Shown here piece by piece: positions 38,936 through 49,585 of a DNA stretch of 64,000 nucleotides. The DNA comes from Torymus aiolomorphi (taxonomy: Eukaryota > Arthropoda > Insecta > Hymenoptera > Torymidae): positions 9,650,001-9,714,000 of the forward strand of contig CM070875.1 of NCBI GenBank assembly GCA_036365515.1, given 5' to 3'. Within the stretch, counting starts at the first letter, position 1. The number at the start of each line of letters is the position of its first letter. Under the pieces are notes generated by a model. The model did no database searches. It worked only from the letters and a program-made list of their open reading frames with translations, and was not told where the DNA came from. The position numbers were made by a program, and so were the translations under genes.

Positions 38936-39592
38936 ACTGGCGCTATGAGTTTTGCAATATCTAAAAATTGTTCAAAATTACTTCTTTCCTATTGGCCCTA
39001 TGATCCTGAAACCTGTTCCATTAGACAGAGCAGAAACAAATAGTCGGGTATAGTAATTTGTGAGTTCAGAAAATGGAAATTTTATGTTTTTGAGATATCT
39101 GAAATCGATTACGTCCGAATAAACAAAGAAATATAGAACATTTTTCAAAATTACTGCGTTTCTATTGGTCCTGCGACCCTAAAACCTGTTCCATCCGATA
39201 GAGCGGAAAAAAAGTCAGGTATAGTGACTAGTGGGCTGAGAAAATGGAAATTTTGGGTTTTTGAGTGATTTTAAGTGAGTAGATCCGTATAAACGGAGAA
39301 AAACTTTTCTTCCTCCAAATCACACCAAAACTCATATACAGAGGTGTTTTTCGATGCTCTTTCGACTGGCGCTATAAGTTTTGCAATATCTAATTTTTTT
39401 TCAAAATTACTCTTTTCCTATTGGCCCTACGACACTGAAACATGTTCCATTCGACAGAGCGGAAAGAAATAGTCGGATATAGTGACTTGTGGGTTCAGAA
39501 AATAGAAATTTTGAGTTTTTGTGCGATTTTAAAGTGATTAGATCCGAATCAACGAAGAAAAACGTTTTTCCTCCAAATCTCACCAAAACACA
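38929..39592 (-). repeat. Satellite-related fragment (~1.5 monomers), left piece
   Basis: Sequence homologous to the ~432 bp satellite that fills 55.5-64 kb, but diverged and in the opposite orientation. The marker GACTGGCGCTAT occurs near 38938 and again near 39365, giving a 427-base period. The second unit is a shortened 257-base form lacking one half of the monomer. It is interrupted at 39593 by the mariner element and resumes at 40871. Confidence 0.8.
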
Positions 39593-39594
39593 TA

Positions 39595-40868
39595 CGTGGG
39601 CGGTTCAATAAGTCCGTGACTTTGAAATGAAAAACACTATTTATAACAAAAATTCCAATTTATTTTTCAACATAGCCCCCTTTTAACCGTAAACATTTAT
39701 TATAGCGGTACTCAAGCTTATTTATGCCCTCTAAAAAGTAATTTTTATCAAACTCCTCAAAATACTCATTTTTCGCAGTAGTGATCTCTTCGTTCGACGA
39801 AAATCTTTTACCTCTAAGCCAAGCTTTCATGTTATGAAACAAAAATAATCGGAAGGGGACAAATCTGGGGAATAGGGTGGATGAGGAAGTATTTCGTAGC
39901 GTAAACTAAATAATTTGGCCGTTGCAATGGCACTCGTGTGAGCTGGTGCATTGCCTTGGTAGAAAAGCACTTTTTTCGCCAAATGGGGCCGCTTTTCCTT
40001 TTTTTCAGTATGGCATCAAAGCGATCTAATAATGTGGCATAATATTCTCCTGCAATAGTTTTTCCCTTCAGGAGGTAATCGATTAATATTATACCACGTG
40101 AATCCCAAAAAATTGTGGCCATGAGCTTACCGGCTGATGGAACCGTTTTCGCTTTTTTCGGCGCAGATTCCCCAGGCCCAGTCCACATTTTCGACTGATT
40201 TTTTGTTTCTGGCGTATAATAATGAATCCACGTTCCATCAACAGTTACATAACGTTGTAAAAATTCCTTTGAATTACGTTGAAACATGCCCAAACATTCC
40301 TCAGACGCAACCACACGAGCAGCATGCAGCACCCATCTTGCAGACAGCTTCCTCATGCCCAATCATTCATGTAAAATGTACCATTCGCGCCATACTGAAA
40401 TGTTTACAGTCTCACTAATCTCACGCACTTTCAATCGACGATCGTTGAGTACAATGTCGTGGATTTTATCGATCATTTCTTGAGAAGTCACCTCTTTTGG
40501 ACAGCCAGAACGCTCAGCCTCACTTGTGCTAATACGGCCGCAACGAAATTCAGTGAACCACTTATGAACCATACCACGCGATGGAGCAGACTCCTTATAA
40601 TATTTTGCGAGCTTTTCTTCAGTTTCCTTGATTGATTTTCCTCGTAGAAAATAATGTTTATTAAGCAAGCGAAACTCGCTTTTTTCCATCGTTTTATTTT
40701 AACAATGAAACACTAAATTCAAATGACTGTAAAAAATTTTCTAATCAACGCACTGACTTGAAACTTTGTATACGCACTGATATTAGATGGTATTCTCTTA
40801 GAGTAGTAACATATTTACGATAACAGCACCATCTTTCGAGAAGTCACGGACTTATTGAACAGCCCACG
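39595..40868 (-). mobile_element. Mariner-family (Tc1/mariner) element, inactive
   Basis: A 1274-base element with inverted termini starting CGTGGGCGGTTCAATAAG and ending with the inverse (one mismatch in the first ~28 bases), flanked on both sides by TA (39593-39594 and 40869-40870), the mariner target duplication. It sits inside a satellite-like fragment whose halves rejoin correctly when it is removed. Size, TIR and a DD34D-type transposase on the minus strand identify the family. The transposase is broken, so the copy is dead. Confidence 0.93.
39660..40689 (-). pseudogene. Mariner transposase pseudogene
   Basis: Read on the minus strand from 40689. Residues 1-108 form the helix-turn-helix DNA-binding region and end at an in-frame TGA (40363-40365). 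The next 176 codons (to 39832) carry the first two catalytic aspartates, in VTVDGTW and FWDSRG; the usual DETW is DGTW here. A frameshift precedes the third catalytic block, where a different frame shows YQGN in place of the usual aspartate-containing motif. Nonsense codon, frameshift and loss of the third catalytic residue all argue that no active enzyme can be made. Confidence 0.85.
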
Positions 40869-40870
40869 TA

Positions 40871-41261
40871 CATAGAGGTGTTTTTTGATGTTCTTTTGAC
40901 TGGCGCTACGAGTTTTACAATATCTCAAAAGTTTTACAAATTACTTCTTTCCTATTAACCTTACGACCCTGAAAGCTGTTCCATTCGACAGAGCGAAAAA
41001 AAAATAGTCGGGTCTAGTGACTTATGGGCTGCGAAAATGAAAATTTTGGGTTTTTGAGCGCTTTCAAAGTGATTATAGAACCTAATAAACGAAGAAATAT
41101 AGAACATTTTTCAAAATTACTCCTTTCCTATTGGCTCTACGACCCTGAAAACTGTTCCATTCGATAGAGCTGAAAAAAATAGTCGGGTATAGTGACTAGT
41201 GGGCTGAGGAAATGCAAATTTTGTGTTTTTGTGCGATTTTCAAGTGATTAGATCCGAATTA
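40871..41261 (-). repeat. Satellite-related fragment, between mariner and nested insertion
   Basis: Continuation of the diverged satellite unit interrupted by the mariner element, in the same minus orientation, containing both half-unit types. It ends abruptly at about 41261, where a 15-base hairpin and a new insertion start, and appears to resume near 51572. Confidence 0.8.
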
Positions 41262-41262
41262 A

Positions 41263-42522
41263 GAGGCGTTTCGCCTCAACTCTCCCAGCGCGGCGCGCGA
41301 GCGTCAAATCATGCTATTTTCAAGTCGTGTTTACGATATCAATATGAATTTCAAAAAATGATGTGATAAGCGTTTCCGACGTATTTTTTCTTCAGCTTTC
41401 CAATGGTGTAAGTGGTTTTTCCGAAATTTTCCATTTTCACCCTCAAAAAGTATAAAACATACTATATCTCGGAAAGTATATTTTTAATATTTTTTTATCA
41501 TCTAGATCGAAAGCTGAGCATTTTTTACGTCGGGAAGGATTTTTTGCAAAATTTGCTCGAATGTTTTTCTTAGAGAAACAGAATGCGAAAGAGCAGACGC
41601 AGCGTCTCCTTCGTGCGCGGTATGCGGCGCGCTGTACAGCGCGTGGACTAGATGTATTTCGCTCTCTAGTAACCTTATTATTTTTATTTATCATTTTTAA
41701 TTCTTTATGGAATATCTTTTTGCACTTCGAATTTCACTTATATGCATGATTGACATTTTCATAGGTTATTTCGCAAAAAAAAAACCGCTGCCAATTCTTT
41801 GGCACTTAGCTTCCTCAAACTAATTCATCGTTTCCTAATTAAAAATTGAAATTCTGAAAATAAATTTTTCATAAAAAGGAATGCTAAAGAATTTCAATAA
41901 TACTTTGAACCGATGCGTCTTATACCAGTTTCTTGCAAAATAGTATATTACGTACCTATTTTAAAAAAAATTGAGATTAAAAAGAGATAAAAGAAGGGGC
42001 TAAAAATGGCACTATTAATACGTTTTGATATTTTAATTTACTACATTATATAAAAATATTAAAATGATAGTTCTCGAAAATAAATGTATAATATATATTC
42101 ATATAGATAATCACTTAAAATTGCAACACAATATTGCCACCAACAAGTGTAATAAGTAACAGTTAAAATTTCAAGTCGATAAATAAATTATTTTTTGAGA
42201 TATTAATTTTTAAATATAAAAAAGTTTTCATTAATAACAAATGACAGAGTGAAGATATTTTAAATTTTAAATTTTAAAAAAAGAAAATGTAGGTAATTTG
42301 AATACCTTTTAAGAGAAGTATATTATTTTATGTAATAATTACTATAAGATACGAAAAAATAAAAAAAACTAAAAATTCAAAATCGTTTTTTGGTTATAAA
42401 ACAAAAGAAAATCAATAAAATCCCAAATCCATCAGGGTACTTTCCTTTTGCCGCAAGACGAAGCGAATAAGCTTTACCCGACGAAAATCGGTTGATTAGT
42501 TTCGGAGATATTAAGAGTTGAA

Positions 42523-42561
<39 letters not shown>

Positions 42562-42818
42562 TACATCCACGAAATCAAAAATCATCAAAATCAAATAATA
42601 TACACATATACCACCATAAAACATCTTTTTGAAGACTTTTTTTTCGAAAATTTTTTTCACCGTTACAAAGCTTCCTCTTTGAGGAAGCAAAAACATTACA
42701 ATCAATTTGAAATAGCAGACGCAACGCTTCTCACTTACTTTTTACCCGATAGGTGGCTTGCGTATAGAAAATTTTTGCCCGAGAGTAATTTGTTGTATCC
42801 AATTATATAAGTCTGATG
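41263..42818. mobile_element. Left flank of a nested DNA transposon (non-coding part)
   Basis: Inserted DNA starting with a perfect hairpin GAGGCG-TTT-CGCCTC (41263-41277). It contains an internal inverted pair (41374-41403 and 41507-41536) and the 50 bp inverted repeat at 41625-41674 whose partner lies at 51515-51564. The stretch 41700-42818 is AT-rich with a CA run (42527-42557) and holds no gene. It is cut at 42818 by the BEL/Pao insertion. I read it as the 5' non-coding part of the transposon whose transposase remains at 49586-51403; the left boundary is uncertain. Confidence 0.5.
41625..41674 (+). repeat. 50 bp inverted repeat, left copy
   Basis: Matches the reverse complement of 51515-51564 at 46 of 50 bases. 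It starts CGGCGCGCTGTACA and ends CGCTCTCTAGTAACC. The first part includes a perfect 16-base palindrome, CGCGCTGTACAGCGCG (41628-41643). Likely a terminal or subterminal inverted repeat of the DNA transposon. Confidence 0.85.
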
Positions 42819-43427
42819 TGTTGCGTCGAAATCCGCCCTTCGCGTTCGGATTCTCGTAATTCATATAGATTAGGATAGGAGTCAGTAAATAATATAAAAC
42901 TTGTTCGATGGTGTATTATGGAACCTTTATTATTATTCAGAGGGAAAAGCCATGAAGGCATAAAAAACCTCGAATATGTTAAGAATAACGTGAAATTAAT
43001 TGTACGAATATGTGAGTGTGTGTATGTACGTTAAAATACTTGATCGCTGTGGATCGGTTGGGAGAACACGTAAGTATTTATGTCTCCACCGCCTGGGGTT
43101 GCCTGTTCGTCGATAGAGAGTGCGGATGTTACTGTTGTCGTCTGTGCGACATGGGCCGAGCCGCTCGTCAGCGGTAGCCGCTCACAATTAATACGAGCAC
43201 GACACAAAGGTCCTTTTTTAAATGCTAGTTTTTTAGTATTTTTAATGCACGTCTTACTAGTTCAGATTCGCGAGAGAGAGTAAACGCGACGCGATGCGCA
43301 TCGCTTTTTTTGATGAATAAGTTTTTCTTTTTTTTTAATTGATTTTTCGTCATGACAACGCGCGAACTTCACGGGCGACTCGAGGAACGAACGCGGCTGG
43401 TAAAATCATCGCGGTTTCGATAGAACA
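42819..43427 (-). repeat. 3' LTR of BEL/Pao element
   Basis: Near-identical to 48833-49440. Differences seen include one extra G near 42953, CTGGGG versus CTTGGG near 43095, indels around 43203-43216 and ATC versus ACC near 43409. Short open frames within it are present in both LTRs and are not genes. Confidence 0.95.
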
Positions 43428-43435
43428 TTCTCCCC
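43428..43435 (-). other. Polypurine tract
   Basis: GGGGAGAA on the minus strand directly abuts the 3' LTR (TG...), the position of the plus-strand priming site in LTR retrotransposons. Confidence 0.65.
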
Positions 43436-43510
43436 GGTTGCGAGGGAATGCGAGCAATGTTGCTCGTGTGTATGGTTACAAGTAGTTATAATGTGTGTCA
43501 TTACAAATGA

Positions 43511-45246
43511 TCATGCCATAGTGGGCAGCGGACATAATTGTGTGATATTTCGCTTGAAAAATCCATGAGCGGTCTTGATCGTGACGACTCGAATGATACC
43601 ATCGCTCCCCGGATGCACTTCGACGACGACTCCTAATTGCCAACGTGTACATGGTTGATTCTTATCAATCAGGATGACGATAGTGTTAGGTTGGATCGCG
43701 TTATTGCCATGTAGCCACTTCTGCCGTTTCTGTAATTCGCCTAAATATTCCAAGTGCCAACGGCTCCAAAAATCTTGCCGAGCCTTGGTGATGAATCTCC
43801 AAGCTGAGAGTCGGTTATCTGGAATAGTAAGGTGATTAGTTTCAGGAAGCATCGTAAAAGGGCGCCCAACTAATAGATGTGCCGGTGTTAAAGCCGCAGG
43901 GTCGTTAGGATCTGCAGAAAGAGAGCAAAGAGGACGAGAATTCAAAATTGCTTCAATTTCAGTAGCGAGAGTATTAAGTTGCTCGAAAGTAAGAAGCTGG
44001 CCGCCTGCAACCCGTTTGAAATGGTGCTTAAAGGATTTGACAGCAGCCTCCCATATGCCACCAAAATGAGGTGATAAAGGTGGATTAAAATGCCAACTTA
44101 TATTTTTACGAATTGCGTAATGTTCAATATTCCTTTTAAATTGTTCGGATTGCAATAGCGCATACATTTCGCGAAGTTGATGATTCGCCCCGACGAAATT
44201 GGTACCATTGTCCGAATAAACGTGCATAGGAATAGCTCGGCGACTAATGAAGCGTCTGAATGCTCCTAAAAATCCGTCAGTAGTAAGATCACTCACGATT
44301 TCGATATGCACGGCCTTTGTTGGCATACAAATAAATACGCATCCGTAGGCCTTTACTCGTGTGCGATTTCGGAATTTCTTTTCCTTTATAAAAAACGGGC
44401 CAAAAAAATCCACACCGGTATGACTAAAAATTGGAGATTTCTCGACGCGGGCTTCCGGTAAATTAGCCATCTGGCTATGCAAAGGTACTGGTCGATGACG
44501 TATACATGTAACGCAATGCCGCACAATTTTTCTAACTTGATTTTTCCCATCAAAAAGCCAAAATTTATGTCGAATAGTACACAAGGTACTCTGAATTCCA
44601 GCATGATGATTTTCCGAATGAATCTCTCGAATGATCAAATCCGTGACGTGGTGACGTGAAGGTAAAAGAACTGGATGTTTTTGATAATGAGCAACCTTTG
44701 AATTAAGAAGTCGGCCACCAACGCGGAGCAAGTTATGTTCGTCTAAAAACGGATTAAAAGCGGCGAGTCGATTGTTTTTTACTTTACCCTTTGTCAAAAG
44801 GAGATTGATTTCTTCATGATATTGTTCGCGCTGTATAATAAATAGTACCCTTCGCTCTGCCTCTAGTCTTTCCGCTACAGTAATTGATTGACCGTGATAA
44901 ATGTTGGACGGACGCACGCGCAGGCAATAGGCAATGGCGTTTAGCATAGTCGAATATGAGGAAAAACGTTCGAATAAATCACACTTCATTGAATTCATTA
45001 GCAAACACGTGATTTTCTTAAATCCGGATGAATCTGAGACAGTAATTTCTACACTAATGGGCCATGATTTTTCGCAATGCCGGAGCCAATAAGGACCTTC
45101 AAACCAGGTCTTATTTTGAAGAAATTCGGATGGAAGCTGTCCTCGAGATAATGCGTCTGCGGGATTATGCTCGGTCCGAATATGCCGCCATTCAATATTT
45201 GGGCCCAAAGCTTGTATCTCGGTAACACGATTTGCTTCAAAAGTTT
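43511..45246 (-). pseudogene. BEL/Pao integrase region
   Basis: An open segment of 565 codons (45208-43511) carrying the end of the RNase H connection (NPADALSRG), a zinc-binding HHCC region ending in CVTCIRHR, and the integrase core with its three acidic residues in [15 protein letters not shown] and [10 protein letters not shown]-terminal chromatin/DNA-binding region precedes the stop near the polypurine tract. This part is intact internally but lacks its own start, as it is normally released from the polyprotein. Confidence 0.88.
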
Positions 45247-46846
45247 TTAATAATTCTGGTGGTTTTTAAGCCAATGTAATACGATGGTGGAATCTGACCA
45301 AAAAATGACTCGATTGATTGGAAAAATAAGAGCATTTTGAGTTTGTTTGTAAAGACGAGCTAAAATCTGAGCCCCGCATAATTCAAGACGAGGGATGGTA
45401 GTATCCTTCGGAGGCGCGACATGAGATTTTGAGCATGCAAGTTTAACTAATGTACGGCCGTAATTATCGGTAGAACGGATATAAATGCACGCCCCATAAC
45501 CAACCTTGCTAGCATCGCAAAAACCGTGTATTTCTACGCGCTCGGGCTTATCGATCAAAATTCTGCGATCAATGATCAAGTCGCGGATTAGCCTTAATTG
45601 ATTTACGTACAAAATCCATTTACAATATAGTTCTTGGGGCACTGACTCGTCCCATTCGATTTTGGCCTTCCAACAGTCTTGAAGAATGACCTTTGCGGCA
45701 AGGACTACAGGACCAAGGAGCCCTAACGGATCAAAAATCTTCGCAATTTTTGAAAGAATATTCCGTTTTGTGATTTTTTCATCAGTGTTGATTGGCCTTA
45801 CCGTGTATATAAATTCGTCGCGTTGAGAATTCCAAACTACTCCAAGTGTTTTTGAAACTGGATTTTCCTTAACCGTGCAATCTAAATCGAAAATCTTTTC
45901 ATCGATATTATCAAGGGCATGCTGATGATTTGAAGCCCATTGTCGTATATCGAATCCACCGTGCTTTAAAAGTTCGATTATCTCATCGCGAATTTTAAAA
46001 ATTTCATCCAGTGTATCTGCACCTGTCAATAGGTCATCTACGTACAAATCGCGCTCCAAAATTTGTGAAGCAAGAGGAAAGTTTTCTGATTCGTCTCTTG
46101 CAAGTTGGACAATAGTGCGAATCGCGAGATATGATGCCGCGGATACTCCAAAAGTGACCGTATTAAGCTGAAAAACTCGAGTCGCGTTTTCGAAGTGCCA
46201 AAAAATACGTTGGTAACGACGATCTTTAGGATGGATTAGAATTTGTCGATACATCTTGGCGATGTCGGCCGTTAATACGTAAACATGCACTCGAAATCGT
46301 AACAGCGTTTCAAAAAGCGTATCTTGCATAGTACGACCAACTAACAGAGTGTTATTTAAAGAGACACCGTTACTGGAAGGTGCAGAAGCATCGAAAACAA
46401 TACGTACCTTGGTAGTATCGCTAGACGTTTTAATTACACAATGATGTGGCAAATAATAACCGTCTGTTGATTCATCGTCTATAATTGACATATGTCCGAG
46501 ATCTATATACTCCTGCATGACCTTTCTGTATTCGCGATCAAGATCTGGATTCGAATTCAATTTTTTATGAGAGTGTGAAAGCGTTTTAACGCAATGGCCC
46601 GCGAATCTCCGAGATTAGGCTTGCCTTGACGAAAGGGTAAACGAACCACGTATCTACCGTCTACGCTACGAGCAGTGTTTGTGACGTAATGAGTCTCACA
46701 TGCCAATTCATCCAATGCTTTTCCAGATTTACAATTCGCGTCTTCGATGGACCAAAAGTTCTCAAGTTGTTTCGACAAGTTACTAAGTTTGCAAGAGACC
46801 GCTGAAGATTTATCATTAGAAGCTAAGCTGCCAACAATAACCCAGC
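45247..46846 (-). pseudogene. BEL/Pao reverse transcriptase and RNase H region
   Basis: Reverse transcriptase with the VRIVFDAS, TADIAKMYRQI, TFGVSAA and YVDD motifs, followed by RNase H with FCDAS and a WSDS motif. The pre-RT linker (46778-46557) and RT segment are in different frames, separated at a 6-T run (46561-46566). A second break at a 5-T run (45263-45267) separates RNase H from integrase. Catalytic residues are present, so loss of function rests on the frame breaks only. Confidence 0.88.
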
Positions 46847-47575
46847 CTAGTTGAGTTTTTGTAGAATTAAGTCACAATTGTTTTGTGATAGGTTAATTTG
46901 ACCGATCGAAAGCATAGACAAGGTTGCTCCGGCTCCAATTAAAACGTCCACCGGTCGTGGTATATGAAAACGAGGATCTGCTAGTCGTACGTTATCGGGA
47001 ATCTTTATCAATTCACGCGGAAAAACTTCTTCCGGAGCCAAATCAGCGATTTTTGGGACGATTAAAAAAGTCAATGTTTTTTGAAATTTATTACAATTAG
47101 ACCGGAAAGTGATCTCAATACTTCCCCTTGAAATGGTCTGCATACCATTGATTGCGCCGATGGAAATTGAACAAGCTCGCGTGGGTAACCTCAATTGCTT
47201 GGCAAATTGTTCGGTTACAAAATGCGCGGTGGCACACGTATCGAGCAAGGCGCGTGCGACTAAGAATTTACCGCCGGCATCACGAGTCTGCACGATTGCG
47301 CTCATCATCAAAACTGGGCGTAACACGCGCGAAACTGTATTGAATGTACTTGCATCTAGTCATGCTGTGTTATCTCGTTTGTCCGACCTGAGGTTCGTTT
47401 CGGCGTTTTTTGGTTTCTGAAAAGACTCTTGTTTTGAGGAATTTCGATTATCATAATGCAAAAGCGTGTGGTGAAATCGATTGCAACGTTTACAATACGA
47501 AGATTTGCACGAATCCGGATGAGTTCGGAGACAATTTCGACATAGCCCTCTTGATTTTACCGCGTCCCAGCGTTG
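46847..47575 (-). pseudogene. BEL/Pao zinc-knuckle and aspartic protease region
   Basis: Following the gag stop, cysteine/histidine-rich knuckles are visible on the minus strand around 47440-47575, interrupted by stop codons. The aspartic protease follows in an open segment (47326-46847) with the active-site motif LLDTCA. It ends with a frame break at a 5-T run (46856-46860). The cut protein would process the polyprotein in intact relatives. Confidence 0.75.
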
Positions 47576-48666
47576 TTATACATTTAACTTCTCGAAAGCC
47601 GAACATTTATAAATCACATGATTCTGTTGACAATATCCGCAAGAATTCGAAACGTTTGTAATTAACGCACGGGTGCCCGTCTCCGTCTTTCGGAATTTGC
47701 TCGCTTGGAAACCTCGATCATTGGAACGTTTGTTCATCGTATTGTTACGAAATTGAGCCGCCTCATTCTCACGTCTGGTAAACCGATCAACGTAATCATT
47801 TACAAAACCGTAAAAATCTTTGAATGTAGGAAGCGCATCAGATTTAAGTGATTTGTCCCATTCTCGTCTAACCTCCGAAGGGAGTGTTCTTTCTAGAAAA
47901 TAAATAATCATACCCTCATCTAGCGATACCTTAAGAGATTCGAGCATTCCCATATGTTGCTTGGCTTCATCAATTAGTTCAGATAAACTAGCTGCGGAAA
48001 CGGTCGACATAGGTGTAATTTTGCAATATCCGTTGTCGAAAATTGCGGCGTAATGATTATATACAAGAACCCGTTTTTTTCGTATAATTCGGTAAGTAAA
48101 TCCCACCCTTTTTTATAATTCTCCGGACTCGCGTCATAAAGCGAAAGTTTCTTTGAGGCTGGGCCGATCAGCGAACTTTGTAAATAAATAAATTTATTTA
48201 AATCATCAATATCGGAGCGCGCATCAATCATTGATTTAAATTTATTCTTAAAAGAAATCCAGTTTTCGAAATTCCCATCAAATTTAGGTAGATCTGAGAC
48301 CGGAAGCTTAACTGCCTTTTGCCTTTCTATTAGAGTGGAATTTCCGATATTCTGCATCAAAACCGAGCTATCAAGTTGCGTTCGAGATCCGTTGGTAATT
48401 CCCTTATCTTCTATCATTGCGCCCAATTCATAAAAACTGTTCTGCATGGCCTCGAATTGACTGACGCCATTGTCTTCTTCGTCGATAATTTCGAGTTCTA
48501 CGTGCAATTCTTCGTATTCATGAAATACTTCGGTTAAACGCGCAAATCGTAATTTCACATTTGTATTATTAAGATCGCCACGTGATACGGCCGAGTGTAA
48601 ATTATTTATTTGTCCCTTAAGAACCGAGCGTTTTTTATTGATGTAAGCAATGCGATCAGTCGACAT
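47576..48666 (-). pseudogene. BEL/Pao gag region
   Basis: Starts with ATG at 48666. The first 230 codons are a typical BEL gag N terminus: basic start, coiled-coil-prone segment, then a conserved LPKFDGNFENWISFKNKF region. At a 7-T run (48074-48080, A-run on the coding strand) the reading passes into another frame, which continues for about 170 codons through the capsid C-terminal region to an in-frame stop at 47576-47578. The product would be the virus-like particle structural protein; as sequenced it is split in two. Confidence 0.8.
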
Positions 48667-48812
48667 GACGTAGATTTAACCTTAATTCCCTTTTACTTAG
48701 CTTGGTTCAATCCGATATAGCCGGCAATTGGGAGAGAGGCGTCTAGGTCACCGCGATGTCCAGGGTTTCGAGGATCTCGATGAGCTCGTGGAGATTGGTT
48801 GTGAAGATCAGA

Positions 48813-48829
48813 CCTCACAGGAGGCACCA
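48813..48829 (-). other. Primer-binding site
   Basis: Immediately inside the 5' LTR the minus strand reads TGGTGCCTCCTGTGAGG, starting with the TGG expected to pair with a tRNA CCA end. The specific tRNA was not identified. Confidence 0.5.
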
Positions 48830-48832
48830 AAA

Positions 48833-49440
48833 TGTTGCGTCGAAATCCGCCCTTCGCGTTCGGATTCTCGTAATTCATATAGATTAGGATAGGAGTCAGT
48901 AAATAATATAAAACTTGTTCGATGGTGTATTATGGAACCTTTATTATTATTCAGAGGAAAAGCCATGAAGGCATAAAAAACCTCGAATATGTTAAGAATA
49001 ACGTGAAATTAATTGTACGAATATGTGAGTGTGTGTATGTACGTTAAAATACTTGATCGCTGTGGATCGGTTGGGAGAACACGTAAGTATTTATGTCTCC
49101 ACCGCCTTGGGTTGCCTGTTCGTCGATAGAGAGTGCGGATGTTACTGTTGTCGTCTGTGCGACATGGGCCGAGCCGCTCGTCAGCGGTAGCCGCTCACAA
49201 TTAATACGAGCACGACAACAAAGGTCCTTTTTAAATGCTAGTTTTTTAGTATTTTTAATGCACGTCTTACTAGTTCAGATTCGCGAGAGAGAGTAAACGC
49301 GACGCGATGCGCATCGCTTTTTTTGATGAATAAGTTTTTCTTTTTTTTTAATTGATTTTTCGTCATGACAACGCGCGAACTTCACGGGCGACTCGAGGAA
49401 CGAACGCGGCTGGTAAAATCACCGCGGTTTCGATAGAACA
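48833..49440 (-). repeat. 5' LTR of BEL/Pao element
   Basis: The upstream LTR in transcription direction. It would carry the element's promoter and poly(A) signals. It is followed on the minus strand by the primer-binding site at 48829-48813. Confidence 0.95.
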
Positions 49441-49585
49441 TGATGAATTTTCGATCTTTGTTATCCTTGAAATTGTTTAAGAATTTTAACGCTGTTTCCG
49501 TTATATTTGTGTTCTTCGTGTGTTTGCTGATTAAATCATAATTTATTTTTGGTTTATTTATTGCATTTATTTTCTCGCTACTGAA

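Larger units (their letters stand above)
42819..49440 (-). mobile_element. BEL/Pao LTR retrotransposon
   Basis: A 6622-base element on the minus strand with LTRs of 609 bp (42819-43427, its 3' LTR) and 608 bp (48833-49440, its 5' LTR), starting TG and ending CA. It is flanked by a perfect 5-base target duplication TGATG (42814-42818 and 49441-49445), the size expected for BEL/Pao. The LTRs differ at only a handful of positions, implying recent insertion. The interior has gag, zinc-knuckle, aspartic protease, reverse transcriptase (YVDD), RNase H and integrase regions in BEL/Pao order. The coding frame is interrupted several times, so this copy is probably not autonomous as sequenced. Confidence 0.95.

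Noticed and set aside
43080..43283. 67-codon frame repeated at 49093-49296
   Set aside because: It lies in both LTRs of the BEL/Pao element and is LTR sequence, not a duplicated gene.
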